Positions 51,637 to 61,550 of a stretch of DNA of 64,000 nucleotides are shown in pieces. The translations under genes were made by a program, and so were the position numbers. Within the stretch, counting starts at the first letter, position 1; the number at the start of each line of letters is the position of its first letter. The notes beneath the pieces were generated by a model, which saw nothing but the letters and a program-made list of their open reading frames with translations, did no database searches and was not told the DNA's origin. Origin of the DNA: Candidatus Pantoea floridensis. GTDB taxonomy: Bacteria; Pseudomonadota; Gammaproteobacteria; Enterobacterales; Enterobacteriaceae. The stretch is from NCBI RefSeq assembly GCF_900215435.1, contig NZ_OCMY01000001.1:2604001-2668000 (forward strand), in the 5' to 3' direction.

Positions 51637-52581
51637 TCAGCCCAGGCGTTTCTCAATGGCATCCATCAGCATGCCAGTGATTGATATCGGGAACGCGGCC
51701 TCGATTTCACGTACGCAGGTTGGGCTGGTTACGTTAACTTCAGTCAGTTTATCACCGATGATATCCAGGCCGACAAAAATCAGCCCTTTGGCTTTGAGCG
51801 TTGGACCGACGCGACGCGCGATTTCCCAATCGCTATCGCTGAGCGGACGCGCTTCACCTCGTCCACCGGCGGCCAGATTACCGCGTGTTTCGCCACCTTG
51901 TGGAATACGCGCCAGGCAGTAAGGCACCGGTTCGCCATCCACCACCAGCACGCGTTTGTCACCCTCTTTAATCGCCGGCAGATAGTTCTGCGCCATGCAG
52001 AAGTTCTGGCCGTGATTGGTCAGGGTTTCGGTGATCACGCCAAAGTTCGGGTCATCCTGCTTCACGCGGAAGATGGACGCGCCACCCATGCCGTCCAGTG
52101 GTTTCAGGATCACATCACCGTGCTCCTGCCAGAAGGCGCGCAGCTGCTCTTTGTTGCGCGTCACTAAGGTATCTGGCGTCAGGTCGGCGAACCAGGCGGT
52201 ATACAGCTTTTCGTTGCAGTCGCGCAGGCTTTGCGGTTTGTTGACGATCAGCGTGCCTTGCTCTTCCGCGCGTTCCAGCAGGTAGGTTGCGTAGATAAAT
52301 TCGGTGTCAAACGGCGGATCTTTACGCATCAGCACGACGTTGAGATCGGCCAGCGGAATAAGCTGCTCGTTACCAAAGGTGTACCAACTCTCGTAGTTCT
52401 GCTCAACGCTGAGCAAACGGGTGCGCGCGTAAGTCACACCACCGCGCAGGGAGAGATCGCTCATCTCCATGTAATGAATTTCGTAACCACGGCGCTGTGC
52501 TTCCAGCAACATGGCGAAGCTGGTGTCTTTTTTAATGTTGATGGACGAAATAGGGTCCATAACGATGCCAAGCTTGATCAT
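51637..52581 (-). CDS. gshB: Glutathione synthetase
   Basis: This 314-residue ATP-grasp enzyme joins gamma-glutamylcysteine and glycine. MIKLGIVMDPISSINIKKDT starts it. The ATP-grasp body has VILKPLDGMGGASIFRVKQD and MAQNYLPAIKEGDKRVLVVD, then GEPVPYCLARIPQGGETRGN. The C-terminal DIIGDKLTEVNVTSPTCVRE binds metal. ATG 52581 has AGGAGAG upstream and matches the E. coli start. Confidence 0.96.
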   Translation of the reverse strand: MIKLGIVMDPISSINIKKDTSFAMLLEAQRRGYEIHYMEMSDLSLRGGVTYARTRLLSVEQNYESWYTFGNEQLIPLADLNVVLMRKDPPFDTEFIYATYLLERAEEQGTLIVNKPQSLRDCNEKLYTAWFADLTPDTLVTRNKEQLRAFWQEHGDVILKPLDGMGGASIFRVKQDDPNFGVITETLTNHGQNFCMAQNYLPAIKEGDKRVLVVDGEPVPYCLARIPQGGETRGNLAAGGRGEARPLSDSDWEIARRVGPTLKAKGLIFVGLDIIGDKLTEVNVTSPTCVREIEAAFPISITGMLMDAIEKRLG

Positions 52582-52620
52582 TATTCTCTCCTCAAAGGGG
52601 TATTCAACCAAAAGTATCGC

Positions 52621-53352
52621 TTAACCGAGGTCGCCAAACCTCACCTGAAGTGCCGTGATGGCGGTGAGCGCGGTGGTTTCGGTACGTAACACGCGTGGTC
52701 CGAGCAAAATATCGGTGAAACCCTGCTGCGCCGTCATGGCAATTTCATCGGCAGATAAGCCGCCTTCCGGGCCAATCAGCAGACGAAGGCGCTCAACCGG
52801 CTGCGGCAGCGTATTAATGCTGTGGTTCGCGCGCGGATGCAAATTCAACTTCAGGCCTTCATCGGCTTCCGCACACCAGGCAAGCAGCGTCATCGGTTCG
52901 CGAATTTCTGGCACGCGATTGCGGCCGCACTGTTCACAGGCGGCAATCGCAATTTTCTGCCATTGCTGAATCTTTTTTGCCAGTCGCTCGGCATCCAGCT
53001 TTACGCCGCAGCGTTCAGAAAACAACGGCGTAATCACATTCACGCCAAGTTCGATCGATTTCTGGATGGTGAATTCCATTTTTTCACCGCGCGACATCAC
53101 CTGGCCGAGGTGCAGATGCAGCGGGGATTCGCGGTTATCCGCCTGACTGGCAAGGACCCTTACTTTTACACGCTTTTTATCAGCCTGGGTGATTTCAGCG
53201 TGAAAAGTCAGATTACTGCCATCAAACAGTTCGATCTGCTGACCGGCCGTCATGCGTAGCACGCGTCCGACATGGTTAGCGGCGTCTTCATCAAGGAGGA
53301 CTTCGCTGTTAACTTCGAGAGGTTCGGGATGATAAATGCGAGGTATACGCAT
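52621..53352 (-). CDS. rsmE: 16S rRNA (uracil1498-N3)-methyltransferase
   Basis: This 243-residue SPOUT methyltransferase has an N-terminal PUA-like domain ([11 protein letters not shown], then HVGRVLRM). The trefoil-knot catalytic domain holds [34 protein letters not shown] and [16 protein letters not shown]. It methylates U1498 in the small subunit. It lies 39 bp upstream of gshB on the same strand. Confidence 0.95.
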   Translation of the reverse strand: MRIPRIYHPEPLEVNSEVLLDEDAANHVGRVLRMTAGQQIELFDGSNLTFHAEITQADKKRVKVRVLASQADNRESPLHLHLGQVMSRGEKMEFTIQKSIELGVNVITPLFSERCGVKLDAERLAKKIQQWQKIAIAACEQCGRNRVPEIREPMTLLAWCAEADEGLKLNLHPRANHSINTLPQPVERLRLLIGPEGGLSADEIAMTAQQGFTDILLGPRVLRTETTALTAITALQVRFGDLG

Positions 53353-53425
53353 GCGGTTCCTGCCAGCGTTATGCCGTGTCAGCGGACACGGCGCAATCGA
53401 AAAAAGCTAGTGTAGGGTAGCGCTT

Positions 53426-54133
53426 TCAGCGCTGGCAAGCCTGCTGAACGTAGGAATTATGATTTCCCTGTATTTTAGCGATGCGATTATCGCGCTCACA
53501 CTCCCACTGCGTCACCGGATATTGCTTATCCCAGGCGGTGAAAAGCTGGGTTTGCTGACGTGACAGGCGCAGATGATATTGATCGCGCATATAGAAGTAA
53601 GTACGGGCAATCGCTCCGCGTGCCCGCTCTGGCGGTTGCGCCAGCTTCTGCTTGAAATCGATTTTCATGCTGCACTGGCCATACTGTTGCTCGCCCCCGT
53701 TCCACTGGCTGTACTGGAAGTTATTGCGATCGCCATTCACTTCGCCAATCGCCGGTTGCAGATTATGCAAATCGCTCTCGATACGGCGGTAATCGGCATC
53801 TTTACTGCAGCTTTTACGTCCGCCGTTCTGCCAGCACTGGCGCTGATGGCCGAATTCCCACGCCGGCATAACATGCTCCCACTCAATGCGCTCGGCGCGA
53901 TTGGCGTTCTTACGCACGCTGTAGCCGCAACTGCTCAGATCCGGTACGCCTTTTTTGCCGTGCCAGCTGATTTTGCAGCCGCAGTAGAAGTCCGCGGGTG
54001 CATCAGCATTGATTTGTGCGGCATAGGCTTTGGCCTGCTGAAAGTTGTTTTGATGATAATTAGTGAAACTGAGGCTATAAGCACTAAGCGGAGCAACTAA
54101 TAGGGTAAGAAACAGCAATGTTTTGCGAGACAT
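53426..54133 (-). CDS. endA: Periplasmic endonuclease I
   Basis: This 235-residue non-specific DNase has a signal peptide [20 protein letters not shown]. The mature enzyme has the EndA/Vvn beta-beta-alpha metal site in [20 protein letters not shown], then [20 protein letters not shown]. It also carries the conserved cysteines that form disulfides ([23 protein letters not shown]). It degrades DNA in the periplasm and is inhibited by tRNA in E. coli. Confidence 0.95.
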   Translation of the reverse strand: MSRKTLLFLTLLVAPLSAYSLSFTNYHQNNFQQAKAYAAQINADAPADFYCGCKISWHGKKGVPDLSSCGYSVRKNANRAERIEWEHVMPAWEFGHQRQCWQNGGRKSCSKDADYRRIESDLHNLQPAIGEVNGDRNNFQYSQWNGGEQQYGQCSMKIDFKQKLAQPPERARGAIARTYFYMRDQYHLRLSRQQTQLFTAWDKQYPVTQWECERDNRIAKIQGNHNSYVQQACQR

Positions 54134-54224
54134 ATTCCAAAAATTAACCTGGTCCTGAAAAAGGGCGGCAGGGTAACAGAATGATGACGAACGGGATATG
54201 AGATTTCAGGACTAGGTTGCTGAG

Positions 54225-54737
54225 CTATGTTGCTAAAAACTCACCGGGTTGCAGCAGGGATTTGCAGTGTACGCAACGATATTCGCTTTCGCCGCGCAGC
54301 ACGCGGTTGTGACGACGCACAGTCAGCTGGTGCTGCTGACAGCGGCAGCGATAGGGGAACGTATTGCTGCGCACCGAATCGATTTCAAACTGGTGGGTAC
54401 GACGTGCCGGGACACCGAGTACGCTCTCCATCATCCATTTCCACTCTTTGCCGTGCGGGGGCACGCGGCCAAAGGTTTTCCACACCAGCAGATGCGCCAG
54501 TTCGTGCGGCACCACTTCATCAACAAACGCCTGTTGGTTCTCCAGCAGCAGCACAGGATTAATGCGGATTTCCCACTTTTCCAGCCATGCGGTGCCCGCC
54601 GCCGTGCCGCGCTGCTGATAAACCAGGTTTGGCTCATCAAAGCGACGCTCAAGTTTTTCATTCGCCAGCTGTAAAAAATGGCGCAGCGAGCGCATGACGG
54701 CTTGTTGTATGGCGATGGGAAGGCGCGGTGTTTTCAT
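54225..54737 (-). CDS. sprT: SprT family zinc metalloprotease-like protein
   Basis: This 170-residue protein matches E. coli SprT (165). It has the gluzincin motif HELAH (His78, Glu79, His82) in [20 protein letters not shown], then [22 protein letters not shown]-terminal zinc ribbon follows (YRCRC...YRCVHC). ATG 54737 matches the E. coli start ([15 protein letters not shown]). SprT-like domains occur in DNA-protein crosslink proteases; the bacterial role is not established. Confidence 0.94.
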   Translation of the reverse strand: MKTPRLPIAIQQAVMRSLRHFLQLANEKLERRFDEPNLVYQQRGTAAGTAWLEKWEIRINPVLLLENQQAFVDEVVPHELAHLLVWKTFGRVPPHGKEWKWMMESVLGVPARRTHQFEIDSVRSNTFPYRCRCQQHQLTVRRHNRVLRGESEYRCVHCKSLLQPGEFLAT

Positions 54738-54776
54738 GTGGGGCAGCATAAAAGGTTGCAGCAGTTGAATCAACTT

Positions 54777-54893
54777 GTAGGGTCGCCATCAATGGCGACC
54801 TGGTGTTTGGTTAAATGTGAAGCGGTCGTCATAAATGACGACCCTACGAAAATTCCGCACCATAAACGTAGGGGCGCCATTTATATGGCGACC
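54777..54893. repeat. Family A hairpin element, locus 12 (three copies)
   Basis: GTAG plus GGTCGCCAT-CA-ATGGCGACC is at 54777-54800. GGTCGTCAT-AA-ATGACGACC plus CTAC is at 54824-54847. A variant, GTAGGG-GCGCCAT-TTAT-ATGGCGACC, is at 54868-54893. The middle copy shows a compensated C-to-T and G-to-A change, as at locus 1. Confidence 0.84.
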
Positions 54894-54930
54894 GCACGGT
54901 TATGTGGCGCGATGCGCAGTCCAAACAAAA

Positions 54931-54954
54931 AAGGGCTGCCCGTTGGCAGCCCTT
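54931..54954 (-). terminator. Intrinsic terminator of galP
   Basis: AAGGGCTGCC (54931-54940) and GGCAGCCCTT (54945-54954) form a perfect ten-pair stem with a CGTT loop. Read on the minus strand it is followed by TTTTTTGTTTGG. Confidence 0.9.
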
Positions 54955-54971
54955 GCATTCGCTTAGCGGGA

Positions 54972-56366
54972 TTATTTCTGCCCGATATCGCGCAGTTTCT
55001 TGCCTGACATCAGATTGCGTTCGATGTGTTCCAGCGAGACGTTTTTGGTCTCTGGAATCAGCGTCAGCGTCAGCAGAATGAAGAATACGTTCAGACCGGC
55101 GTACACCCAGAAGGTTGGTGCATTGCCCAGCGTATTCAACATGGTCAGGAAGGTGGCACCGACAATCATGTTAGCAATCCAGTTGGTCGCGGTAGACACC
55201 GTAATACCAAAGTCGCGACCTTTCAGCGGCTGGATTTCTGAACACAGTACCCAAATCAGCGGACCGGCAGACATCGCAAAACCAACGATGAACATCAGCA
55301 GCATCGCAATAGCGAAGTACTGCGCTTCCGGCGAGTGAATGCCAATGTGCAGCATGGTACCCAGCACGCCCATACCGACGGCCATGACCAGGAAGCCCAG
55401 CAGCAGCGTAGGCTTACGGCCCCAGCGATCCACCAGACCAATCGCGATAAAGGTGGCCAGCACGTTCACCAGACCGACAATCACCGTGCCCCACATTTGT
55501 TGTGTGGTGTTGGCAAAGCCGGCGATTTCGAAAATTTTCGGCGCGTAATACATGATGACGTTCATACCGGTGAACTGCTGCATGACCTGCAACAGCACGC
55601 CGAGGAACACCGCGCGGCGGAAATTGCTGTTGCTCTGGAACAGCTGCCAGCCTGACTGTTTAATCTTCAGGCTTTCACGGATTTCATCCAGTTCGCGTTT
55701 TGCTTGTTCGCTGGTATCACGCAGACGCGATAACACGCGTTCAGCACTGCGGAAATCCCCTTTGGCGGCCAGCCAGCGTGGGCTGTTCGGCAGGAAGAAC
55801 ACGCCAATCAGCAGCAACACGGCAGGAATGGTGATAATGCCGAGCATCCAGCGCCATGCGCCAGCGTCACTGAACGCGGTATCGGAGAGATACGCGGCCA
55901 GAATACCGATGGTGATCATCAGCTGGTAGAGAGAAATCATACTGCCGCGAATTTTCTCCGGAGCGATCTCAGAGAGATACAGCGGAGCGGTATAGGACGC
56001 GACACCCACCGCCAGACCGAGCACCACACGTGCGGCGATCAGCATTTCTGGGCTGGTTGCACCCGCCGACCACAGCGAACCAATAACGAACAGAATGGCA
56101 CCCGCCATCAGGCTCTTTTTACGACCCAGACGCGATGACATCCAGCCGCTACCAACCGCACCCACTGCAGCACCAAACATCATTGAGCTGACAATCCACT
56201 CTTGCTGGTGCGCAGTAACGTTAAAGTCTTTCGCGATGAAAGGCAGAGCACCGGCGATAACGCCGATATCCAGACCAAACAGCAAGCCGGCCAGCGCCGC
56301 TAAAAAGCAGACGAACAAGGTCATGACCTTATTCGACGTTCTGCCCTTGTGATTATTATTAGGCAT
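54972..56366 (-). CDS. galP: Galactose:proton symporter
   Basis: This 464-residue sugar porter (the same length as E. coli GalP) has 12 membrane helices. The start [20 protein letters not shown] contains the sugar-porter motif, followed by [60 protein letters not shown] and [24 protein letters not shown] (here [20 protein letters not shown]), and the end [20 protein letters not shown]. It imports galactose and glucose with protons. The upstream region has a consensus GalR/GalS operator and a CRP site, which supports galactose control. Confidence 0.93.
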   Translation of the reverse strand: MPNNNHKGRTSNKVMTLFVCFLAALAGLLFGLDIGVIAGALPFIAKDFNVTAHQQEWIVSSMMFGAAVGAVGSGWMSSRLGRKKSLMAGAILFVIGSLWSAGATSPEMLIAARVVLGLAVGVASYTAPLYLSEIAPEKIRGSMISLYQLMITIGILAAYLSDTAFSDAGAWRWMLGIITIPAVLLLIGVFFLPNSPRWLAAKGDFRSAERVLSRLRDTSEQAKRELDEIRESLKIKQSGWQLFQSNSNFRRAVFLGVLLQVMQQFTGMNVIMYYAPKIFEIAGFANTTQQMWGTVIVGLVNVLATFIAIGLVDRWGRKPTLLLGFLVMAVGMGVLGTMLHIGIHSPEAQYFAIAMLLMFIVGFAMSAGPLIWVLCSEIQPLKGRDFGITVSTATNWIANMIVGATFLTMLNTLGNAPTFWVYAGLNVFFILLTLTLIPETKNVSLEHIERNLMSGKKLRDIGQK

Positions 56367-56429
56367 GATGCCTCCAAAGTTTATCCATCGTTGTTGTTAT
56401 CAATGTTATGAAACCTGTCAGCGGAAAAA

Positions 56430-56445
56430 AGTGAGAGCGATCACA
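56430..56445 (-). promoter_or_regulatory. CRP-binding site of galP
   Basis: On the minus strand the site reads TGTGATCGCTCTCACT. This is the CRP form TGTGA-N6-TCACA with one mismatch. It lies about 70 bp before the galP start codon, next to the galactose operator. Confidence 0.65.
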
Positions 56446-56448
56446 CCA

Positions 56449-56464
56449 GTGTAATCGGTTACAC
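56449..56464. promoter_or_regulatory. GalR/GalS operator of galP
   Basis: GTGTAATCGGTTACAC is a full match to the GalR/GalS consensus GTGKAANCGNTTNCAC. An imperfect copy, ATGTAATCGTTAACAC, with two mismatches lies at 56652-56667, about 200 bp further upstream, a distance compatible with looping. Confidence 0.8.
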
Positions 56465-56758
56465 ACGCCGGAACCCTGCAATCCAGCATTTTCCGCCCGA
56501 AATAGTTACGTAACCAGTAAGGTATAGCACCCTTTAAGTTTCTGACATCGCACTAATTATCGGCTATCAGACGACGCTGAAAATAACGCATTTTCACAGC
56601 AATAACTACGCTGAAAAATCTCTAAATTGCCGATTGTTAAAGGATTTCAAAATGTAATCGTTAACACTAAGTTGTAAGCGGGGTGAAAGAAGTGTAGACG
56701 CTAGTTGAAAAGGAACAATGTGCCTTAAATCGGAGGGTGAGGTGGGAAGTGATAGGGT

Positions 56759-56836
56759 GGTCGCCATAAATGGCGACCCTACGGTAATAGGGGAATCCCT
56801 CATTTGATGCGCGTAGGGTCGCCATTCATGGCGACC
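56759..56836. repeat. Family A paired hairpin element, locus 13
   Basis: GGTCGCCAT-AA-ATGGCGACC plus CTAC (56759-56782) faces GTAG plus GGTCGCCAT-TC-ATGGCGACC (56813-56836). It lies between the galP promoter region and the metK terminator. Confidence 0.85.
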
Positions 56837-56869
56837 GGTTACACCTTCATGCGCTCATGGCATAAAAAA

Positions 56870-56886
56870 GCCCGCCAATGGCGGGC
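56870..56886 (-). terminator. Intrinsic terminator of metK
   Basis: GCCCGCC and GGCGGGC form a perfect seven-pair stem with an AAT loop. On the minus strand it is followed by TTTTTTATG. It lies 26 bp after the metK stop. Confidence 0.88.
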
Positions 56887-56911
56887 TCGATAAAAAAGGT
56901 TACGTCTTAGC

Positions 56912-58066
56912 TTACTTCAAACCCGCCGCTTCACGCAGCTGCGCAGCTTTATCCGTCTGCTCCCATGGGAAGTGCTCACGACCAAAGTGGCCGTATGCTG
57001 CCGTCTCTTTGTAGATCGGCTTCAGCAGATCCATCATCTGAATCAGACCGTATGGACGCAGGTCGAAGAACTCGCGCACCAGTAACGTCAGCTGTTCAGT
57101 TGGCACTTTTTCGGTACCGAAGGTTTCAACCATGATGGAGGTTGGCTCAGCCACGCCGATGGCATAGGAAACCTGGATTTCGCAACGGTCAGCCAGGCCA
57201 GCCGCGACGATGTTCTTCGCCACATAGCGCGCTGCATAAGCGGCAGAGCGGTCAACTTTTGACGGATCTTTACCTGAGAATGCGCCGCCACCGTGACGTG
57301 CCATGCCGCCGTAGGTATCCACGATGATTTTACGCCCGGTCAGGCCGCAGTCGCCCATTGGGCCACCGATCACAAAACGACCGGTTGGGTTGATGTGATA
57401 TTTGGTGCTGGCGTTGATCCACTCCGTCGGCAGAACCGGCTTGATGATCTCTTCCATCACCGCTTCACGCAGATCGGCGGTGGTCACCTCTTCAGCGTGC
57501 TGAGTAGACAGCACAACCGCATCGATACCAACAATTTTGCCGTCATCGTACTGGAAGGTAATCTGGCTTTTCGCATCTGGACGCAGCCACGGCAGTGAAC
57601 CGCTTTTACGCACTTCCGCCTGACGCTGCACCAAACGGTGCGCATAAGTGACCGGCGCTGGCATCAGCACATCCGTTTCGTTGCTGGCGTAACCGAACAT
57701 CAGGCCCTGGTCGCCCGCGCCTTGCTCCAGCGGATCGGTGCGGTCAACGCCCTGGTTAATGTCTGGAGATTGCTTACCAATTGCGCTCAGTACCGCGCAA
57801 GAGTTGGCATCAAAGCCCATATCGGAATGGACATAACCGATTTCACGTACGGTATTACGGGTGATCTCTTCGATATCAACCCAAGCGCTGGTGGTGATTT
57901 CACCGCCAACCAGCACCATACCGGTCTTAACGTAAGTTTCGCAGGCCACGCGTGCTTTCGGATCCTGTTCCAGGATCGCATCGAGCACGGCATCGGAAAT
58001 TTGGTCAGCGATTTTATCAGGATGTCCTTCTGATACGGACTCAGATGTAAAAAGGTGTTTAGCCAT
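56912..58066 (-). CDS. metK: S-adenosylmethionine synthetase
   Basis: This 384-residue enzyme is identical in length to E. coli Met[21 protein letters not shown] starts it and binds [15 protein letters not shown] is the nucleotide signature, [20 protein letters not shown] is the phosphate-binding P-loop-like block, and [20 protein letters not shown] holds catalytic lysines. It makes SAM from methionine and ATP. The start at 58066 matches E. coli; longer frames lack similarity. Confidence 0.96.
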   Translation of the reverse strand: MAKHLFTSESVSEGHPDKIADQISDAVLDAILEQDPKARVACETYVKTGMVLVGGEITTSAWVDIEEITRNTVREIGYVHSDMGFDANSCAVLSAIGKQSPDINQGVDRTDPLEQGAGDQGLMFGYASNETDVLMPAPVTYAHRLVQRQAEVRKSGSLPWLRPDAKSQITFQYDDGKIVGIDAVVLSTQHAEEVTTADLREAVMEEIIKPVLPTEWINASTKYHINPTGRFVIGGPMGDCGLTGRKIIVDTYGGMARHGGGAFSGKDPSKVDRSAAYAARYVAKNIVAAGLADRCEIQVSYAIGVAEPTSIMVETFGTEKVPTEQLTLLVREFFDLRPYGLIQMMDLLKPIYKETAAYGHFGREHFPWEQTDKAAQLREAAGLK

Positions 58067-58858
58067 TCTGTTCTTTACCTTACAAATGGTTTGAATACGA
58101 CTGCGTAGCGCAAGCTGGGCCAGGCCGACTCGACGCCCCTTCAGGCAAAGCCGCAAGCAGTAGGAAGCGGGAGCGTTGGCTCACACCGCCTGGATGTTAA
58201 TCAGTTTAGATGGAAAACCATCTGGACGGCTATTCTAGGTTACTCAGTGAGCACTTTTCCAGTGCTTTTTCTGATCCCGCATTTTCCGCAACATTACAAG
58301 TGGAATAATTTCCTGACACCCCACGCAGTTAGCTGACAAAGATTTTGCATTTTCGCGCATCTGGCGGTATAAAACGCCGCTGCTGTTGCAGCGCAAAAAG
58401 GATGACGCCGCTGTGCGTCGCGCCGTCAGATGCCGTTTACTCTGACTTTCACCCAAGCCGTTTTTCGCATGCTGTTAGCAGGCGATGGAGGTGATTAAAC
58501 TCAATGAACCACTCTTTCACTCTCTTTGGTTCACAGCGCGGCTTCAGCGCGCAGGCACTCCTTTCACATTCCCAATCTGTTCTTTTCTCCTGTCGATGTT
58601 TTGCCCGTTGCGATAATCAGCCCGACACGAGCGCCGGTTAACATTTCTCTGCATCTATTACTGCATTTCGCTGTCTACTGACCGTGGACGTCTCAGGCTA
58701 TTTTGCCCCGACTCCGGCGCGGTGTTTTACACTTACAGTCAGCATTGCACGTTGCAACCTTACAGAGGCAGCAAGCAGGATGAGGCAATTTTTACCCGGC
58801 GTCACCATGACAAAACTCGGTAACAAATTCATATTTCAACGGAAAATTGAGGTCCGCG
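58067..58858. other. Long divergent spacer between metK and speA
   Basis: This is 792 bp without a firm gene. A MetJ-like tandem lies near metK. A 43-codon plus-strand ORF (58485-58616, starting MEVIKLNEPLF with AGCAGG upstream) lies where E. coli carries small yqg genes, but I cannot match it to them. A frame at 58684-58866 is out of phase with speA and unsupported. Both metK and speA promoters must lie here. Confidence 0.4.
58208..58231 (-). promoter_or_regulatory. Possible MetJ boxes upstream of metK
   Basis: On the minus strand three adjacent 8-mers, AGCCGTCC, AGATGGTT and TTCCATCT, match the MetJ met box AGACGTCT at about 6, 5 and 4 of 8 positions. Location and tandem spacing fit MetJ repression of metK, but the match is weak. 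Confidence 0.35.
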
Positions 58859-60838
58859 ATGTCTGACGACATGAAGAATATCAAGGGTTCGTCAGCTGGC
58901 GAACAAGGTTCACTCCGCTCCATGCAGGAGGTGGCAATGAACGATCAGGAAGCAAGCAGAATGCTGCGTACCTACAACATTGCCTGGTGGGGAAATAACT
59001 ATTACGACGTCAACGAGCTCGGGCACATCAGCGTGTGCCCCGATCCGGATCGGCCGGAAGTGCGCGTTGACCTGGCGAAACTGGTTAAAGAGCGCGAGGC
59101 CGACGGACAACGTCTGCCTGCGCTGTTCTGCTTTCCGCAGATCCTCCAGCATCGCCTGCGTTCGATTAACGCCGCTTTTAAACGGGCGCGTGAATCCTAC
59201 GGCTATAAAGGTGACTACTTCCTGGTTTACCCCATCAAGGTTAACCAGCATAAGCGCGTGATTGAATCGCTGGTCAACTCTGGTGAACCTTTGGGCTTAG
59301 AAGCCGGTTCGAAAGCCGAACTGATGGCGGTGCTGGCACATGCGGGTAAAACCCGCTCGGTGATCGTCTGTAACGGCTACAAAGACCGCGAATACATTCG
59401 TCTGGCACTGATTGGTGAAAAGCTTGGGCATAAAGTCTATCTGGTGATCGAGAAGATGACTGAAGTGCGCCTGGTGCTGGAAGAAGCCGAGCGCTTGAGC
59501 GTGATACCGCGTCTCGGTATCCGTGCGCGTTTGGCTTCGCAGGGCTCGGGAAAATGGCAGTCGAGCGGCGGCGAGAAATCCAAATTTGGTCTGGCGGCAT
59601 CGCAAGTGCTGCAGCTGGTGGACATCATGCGCAAGGCCGGCCGTCTCGACAGCCTGCAGCTGCTGCACTTCCATCTCGGTTCTCAGATGTCGAATATTCG
59701 CGACATCGCCACCGGCGTGCGTGAGTCGGCGCGTTTCTATGTTGAGCTGGCGAAGCTGGGCGTTAACATCAAATGTTTTGATGTGGGCGGCGGTTTGGGC
59801 GTGGACTATGAAGGTACGCGTTCGCAGTCCGATTGTTCGGTCAACTACGGTCTGAATGAATACGCCAACAACGTTATTTGGGCGATTGGTGATGCCTGCG
59901 AAGAGAACGGACTGGAACATCCAACGGTGATCACCGAATCTGGCCGTGCGGTAACGGCGCACCATACGGTGCTGGTATCCAATATTATTGGTGTGGAACG
60001 CAACGAATTCAGTACGCCGGTGGCGCCGGATGTGGATTCTCCGCGTCCGATTCAGAGCCTGTGGGATACGTGGCAGGAGATGCACGAACCTGATGTCCGC
60101 CGCTCGCTACGCGAATGGCTGCATGATAGCCAGATGGATCTGTTCGATATTCACACCGGCTACTCGTCAGGCACCTACGATCTTGGCCAGCGCGCCTGGG
60201 CTGAGCAGCTTTATCTAAGCATCTGCCACTATATTCAGCAGCATCTGGATCCGAGCAACCGCGCGCACCGCCCGATTATCGATGAGCTGCAGGAGCGGAT
60301 GGCGGATAAAATTTACGTCAACTTCTCGCTGTTCCAGTCGATGCCGGATGCATGGGGCATCGATCAGCTGTTCCCGGTGCTGCCGCTGGAAGGGCTGAAC
60401 AAAATGCCTAAGCGTCGCGCGGTGTTACTGGATATCACCTGTGACTCCGATGGCACCATCGATCACTACGTCGATGGCGATGGTATTGCGACCACCATGC
60501 CGATGCCGGAGTACGACATCGATAATCCGCCGATGCTTGGCTTCTTTATGGTGGGCGCGTATCAGGAAATCCTCGGTAACATGCACAACTTGTTCGGTGA
60601 TACTGAAGCGGTTGATGTGTTTGCCTTCCCGGATGGCAGCGTAGAAGTACAGCTTTCCGATGAGGGCGATACCGTGGCGGATATGCTGGAGTATGTGCAG
60701 CTGAATCCTAACGATCTGATGACGCTGTTCCGCGATCAGGTAACCCAGCAGACCGATATTGATGAAGAGTTACGCGCACAGTTCCTTTCCGAATTTGAAA
60801 GTGGATTGTACGGCTATACCTATCTTGAAGACGAGTAA
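58859..60838 (+). CDS. speA: Biosynthetic arginine decarboxylase
   Basis: This 659-residue PLP enzyme (E. coli SpeA 658) converts arginine to agmatine for polyamine synthesis. [20 protein letters not shown] is the N-terminal hallmark. Lys127 in [10 protein letters not shown] holds [43 protein letters not shown] and [20 protein letters not shown] are conserved active-site blocks, and it ends [14 protein letters not shown] 58859 has GAGG upstream and matches the E. coli start. A terminator follows directly. speB, next in the E. coli operon, is not here. Confidence 0.96.
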   Translation: MSDDMKNIKGSSAGEQGSLRSMQEVAMNDQEASRMLRTYNIAWWGNNYYDVNELGHISVCPDPDRPEVRVDLAKLVKEREADGQRLPALFCFPQILQHRLRSINAAFKRARESYGYKGDYFLVYPIKVNQHKRVIESLVNSGEPLGLEAGSKAELMAVLAHAGKTRSVIVCNGYKDREYIRLALIGEKLGHKVYLVIEKMTEVRLVLEEAERLSVIPRLGIRARLASQGSGKWQSSGGEKSKFGLAASQVLQLVDIMRKAGRLDSLQLLHFHLGSQMSNIRDIATGVRESARFYVELAKLGVNIKCFDVGGGLGVDYEGTRSQSDCSVNYGLNEYANNVIWAIGDACEENGLEHPTVITESGRAVTAHHTVLVSNIIGVERNEFSTPVAPDVDSPRPIQSLWDTWQEMHEPDVRRSLREWLHDSQMDLFDIHTGYSSGTYDLGQRAWAEQLYLSICHYIQQHLDPSNRAHRPIIDELQERMADKIYVNFSLFQSMPDAWGIDQLFPVLPLEGLNKMPKRRAVLLDITCDSDGTIDHYVDGDGIATTMPMPEYDIDNPPMLGFFMVGAYQEILGNMHNLFGDTEAVDVFAFPDGSVEVQLSDEGDTVADMLEYVQLNPNDLMTLFRDQVTQQTDIDEELRAQFLSEFESGLYGYTYLEDE

Positions 60839-60853
60839 GTCATCGTGACTTAG

Positions 60854-60882
60854 CCGAGCTTCGTAAGAAGCTCGGTTTTTTT
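60854..60882 (+). terminator. Intrinsic terminator of speA
   Basis: CCGAGCTTC (60854-60862) pairs with GAAGCTCGG (60867-60875) around GTAA, followed by T7. It lies 15 bp after the speA stop, so no speB-like gene is co-transcribed. Confidence 0.92.
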
Positions 60883-61550
60883 CTGGCAATATCCTCACTT
60901 CACAGCTTCTTTTTTATTAATTTGTGAAGGCTATCACCCTTCAATACTTTGTAACGTCCTGCCCACTAATCTGCATTAATAGCGTTCTCGCTATCTCATT
61001 CTTTTTGCTAATAAAGCGAATCGTCTTGTTCATTCCTTGCAGCAATATCTTTTCATTAGCCGCTGATTTGTCAGCCATTGAACAGGTAATCTGTTATGAA
61101 ACAAGCTGCATGCATAATTAAAATTTAAACATTAAGGGTTGAATAGTCACTTTGGGTAATTTTGTTTTCTGGTATCTTTTGGAATCATGGATTCTGAATG
61201 TAATTTTACGCATTTTAAGTCAAAAATAAAAATCAATAGATATTGCTTTAATTTTTATTATTAAAATTCAATTAGGTACTGTTTTTCTGGCCTGTCAAGG
61301 TGAGCGATAACTTAAATTTTTCTAGGAATTATCTGATCATTATGTGAAATTTAAAGAAATTTACCTGCGTTATTGATTGGTTTAAACGATTAAAGGTGCC
61401 AGCAGTGTTTACTGAAATCTATTTCTCAAAGTGTTAGTTGTACGTTAACCTTCAGTTAAGGTATTAAGTTTTATCAATGTTTCCCTTACTTATTACATGA
61501 GTAATCCTGACAGTTTAGTGCTATCAGGCTGTTGCAGTAAGGAGCATGAA
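60883..61550. other. AT-rich spacer at the edge of the adhesin locus
   Basis: This is about 670 bp with strikingly high AT, especially 61100-61500, compared with the GC-rich backbone on the left. I see no repeat family copy and no convincing gene; a GTG-initiated frame at 60924-61121 is hydrophobic and AT-biased but lacks a ribosome site. The region should carry the promoter of the EAL gene, and its composition resembles H-NS-bound promoter regions of acquired loci. Confidence 0.5.

Larger units (their letters stand above)
56367..56911. other. Regulatory spacer between galP and metK
   Basis: This 545-bp non-coding stretch holds, from left to right, the galP CRP and GalR/GalS sites, a second imperfect GalR-like site at 56652-56667, a family A element (56759-56836) and the metK terminator (56870-56886). 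A minus-strand frame at 56606-56803 has no ribosome site and overlaps the repeat, so I do not call it. Confidence 0.6.

Noticed and set aside
58244..58456. 70-codon minus-strand frame upstream of metK
   Set aside because: It lies in the metK regulatory region, has no ribosome site, and matches no family I know.
60924..61121. 65-codon frame in the AT-rich spacer after speA
   Set aside because: It has a GTG start without a ribosome site, an AT-driven composition and no recognisable similarity.
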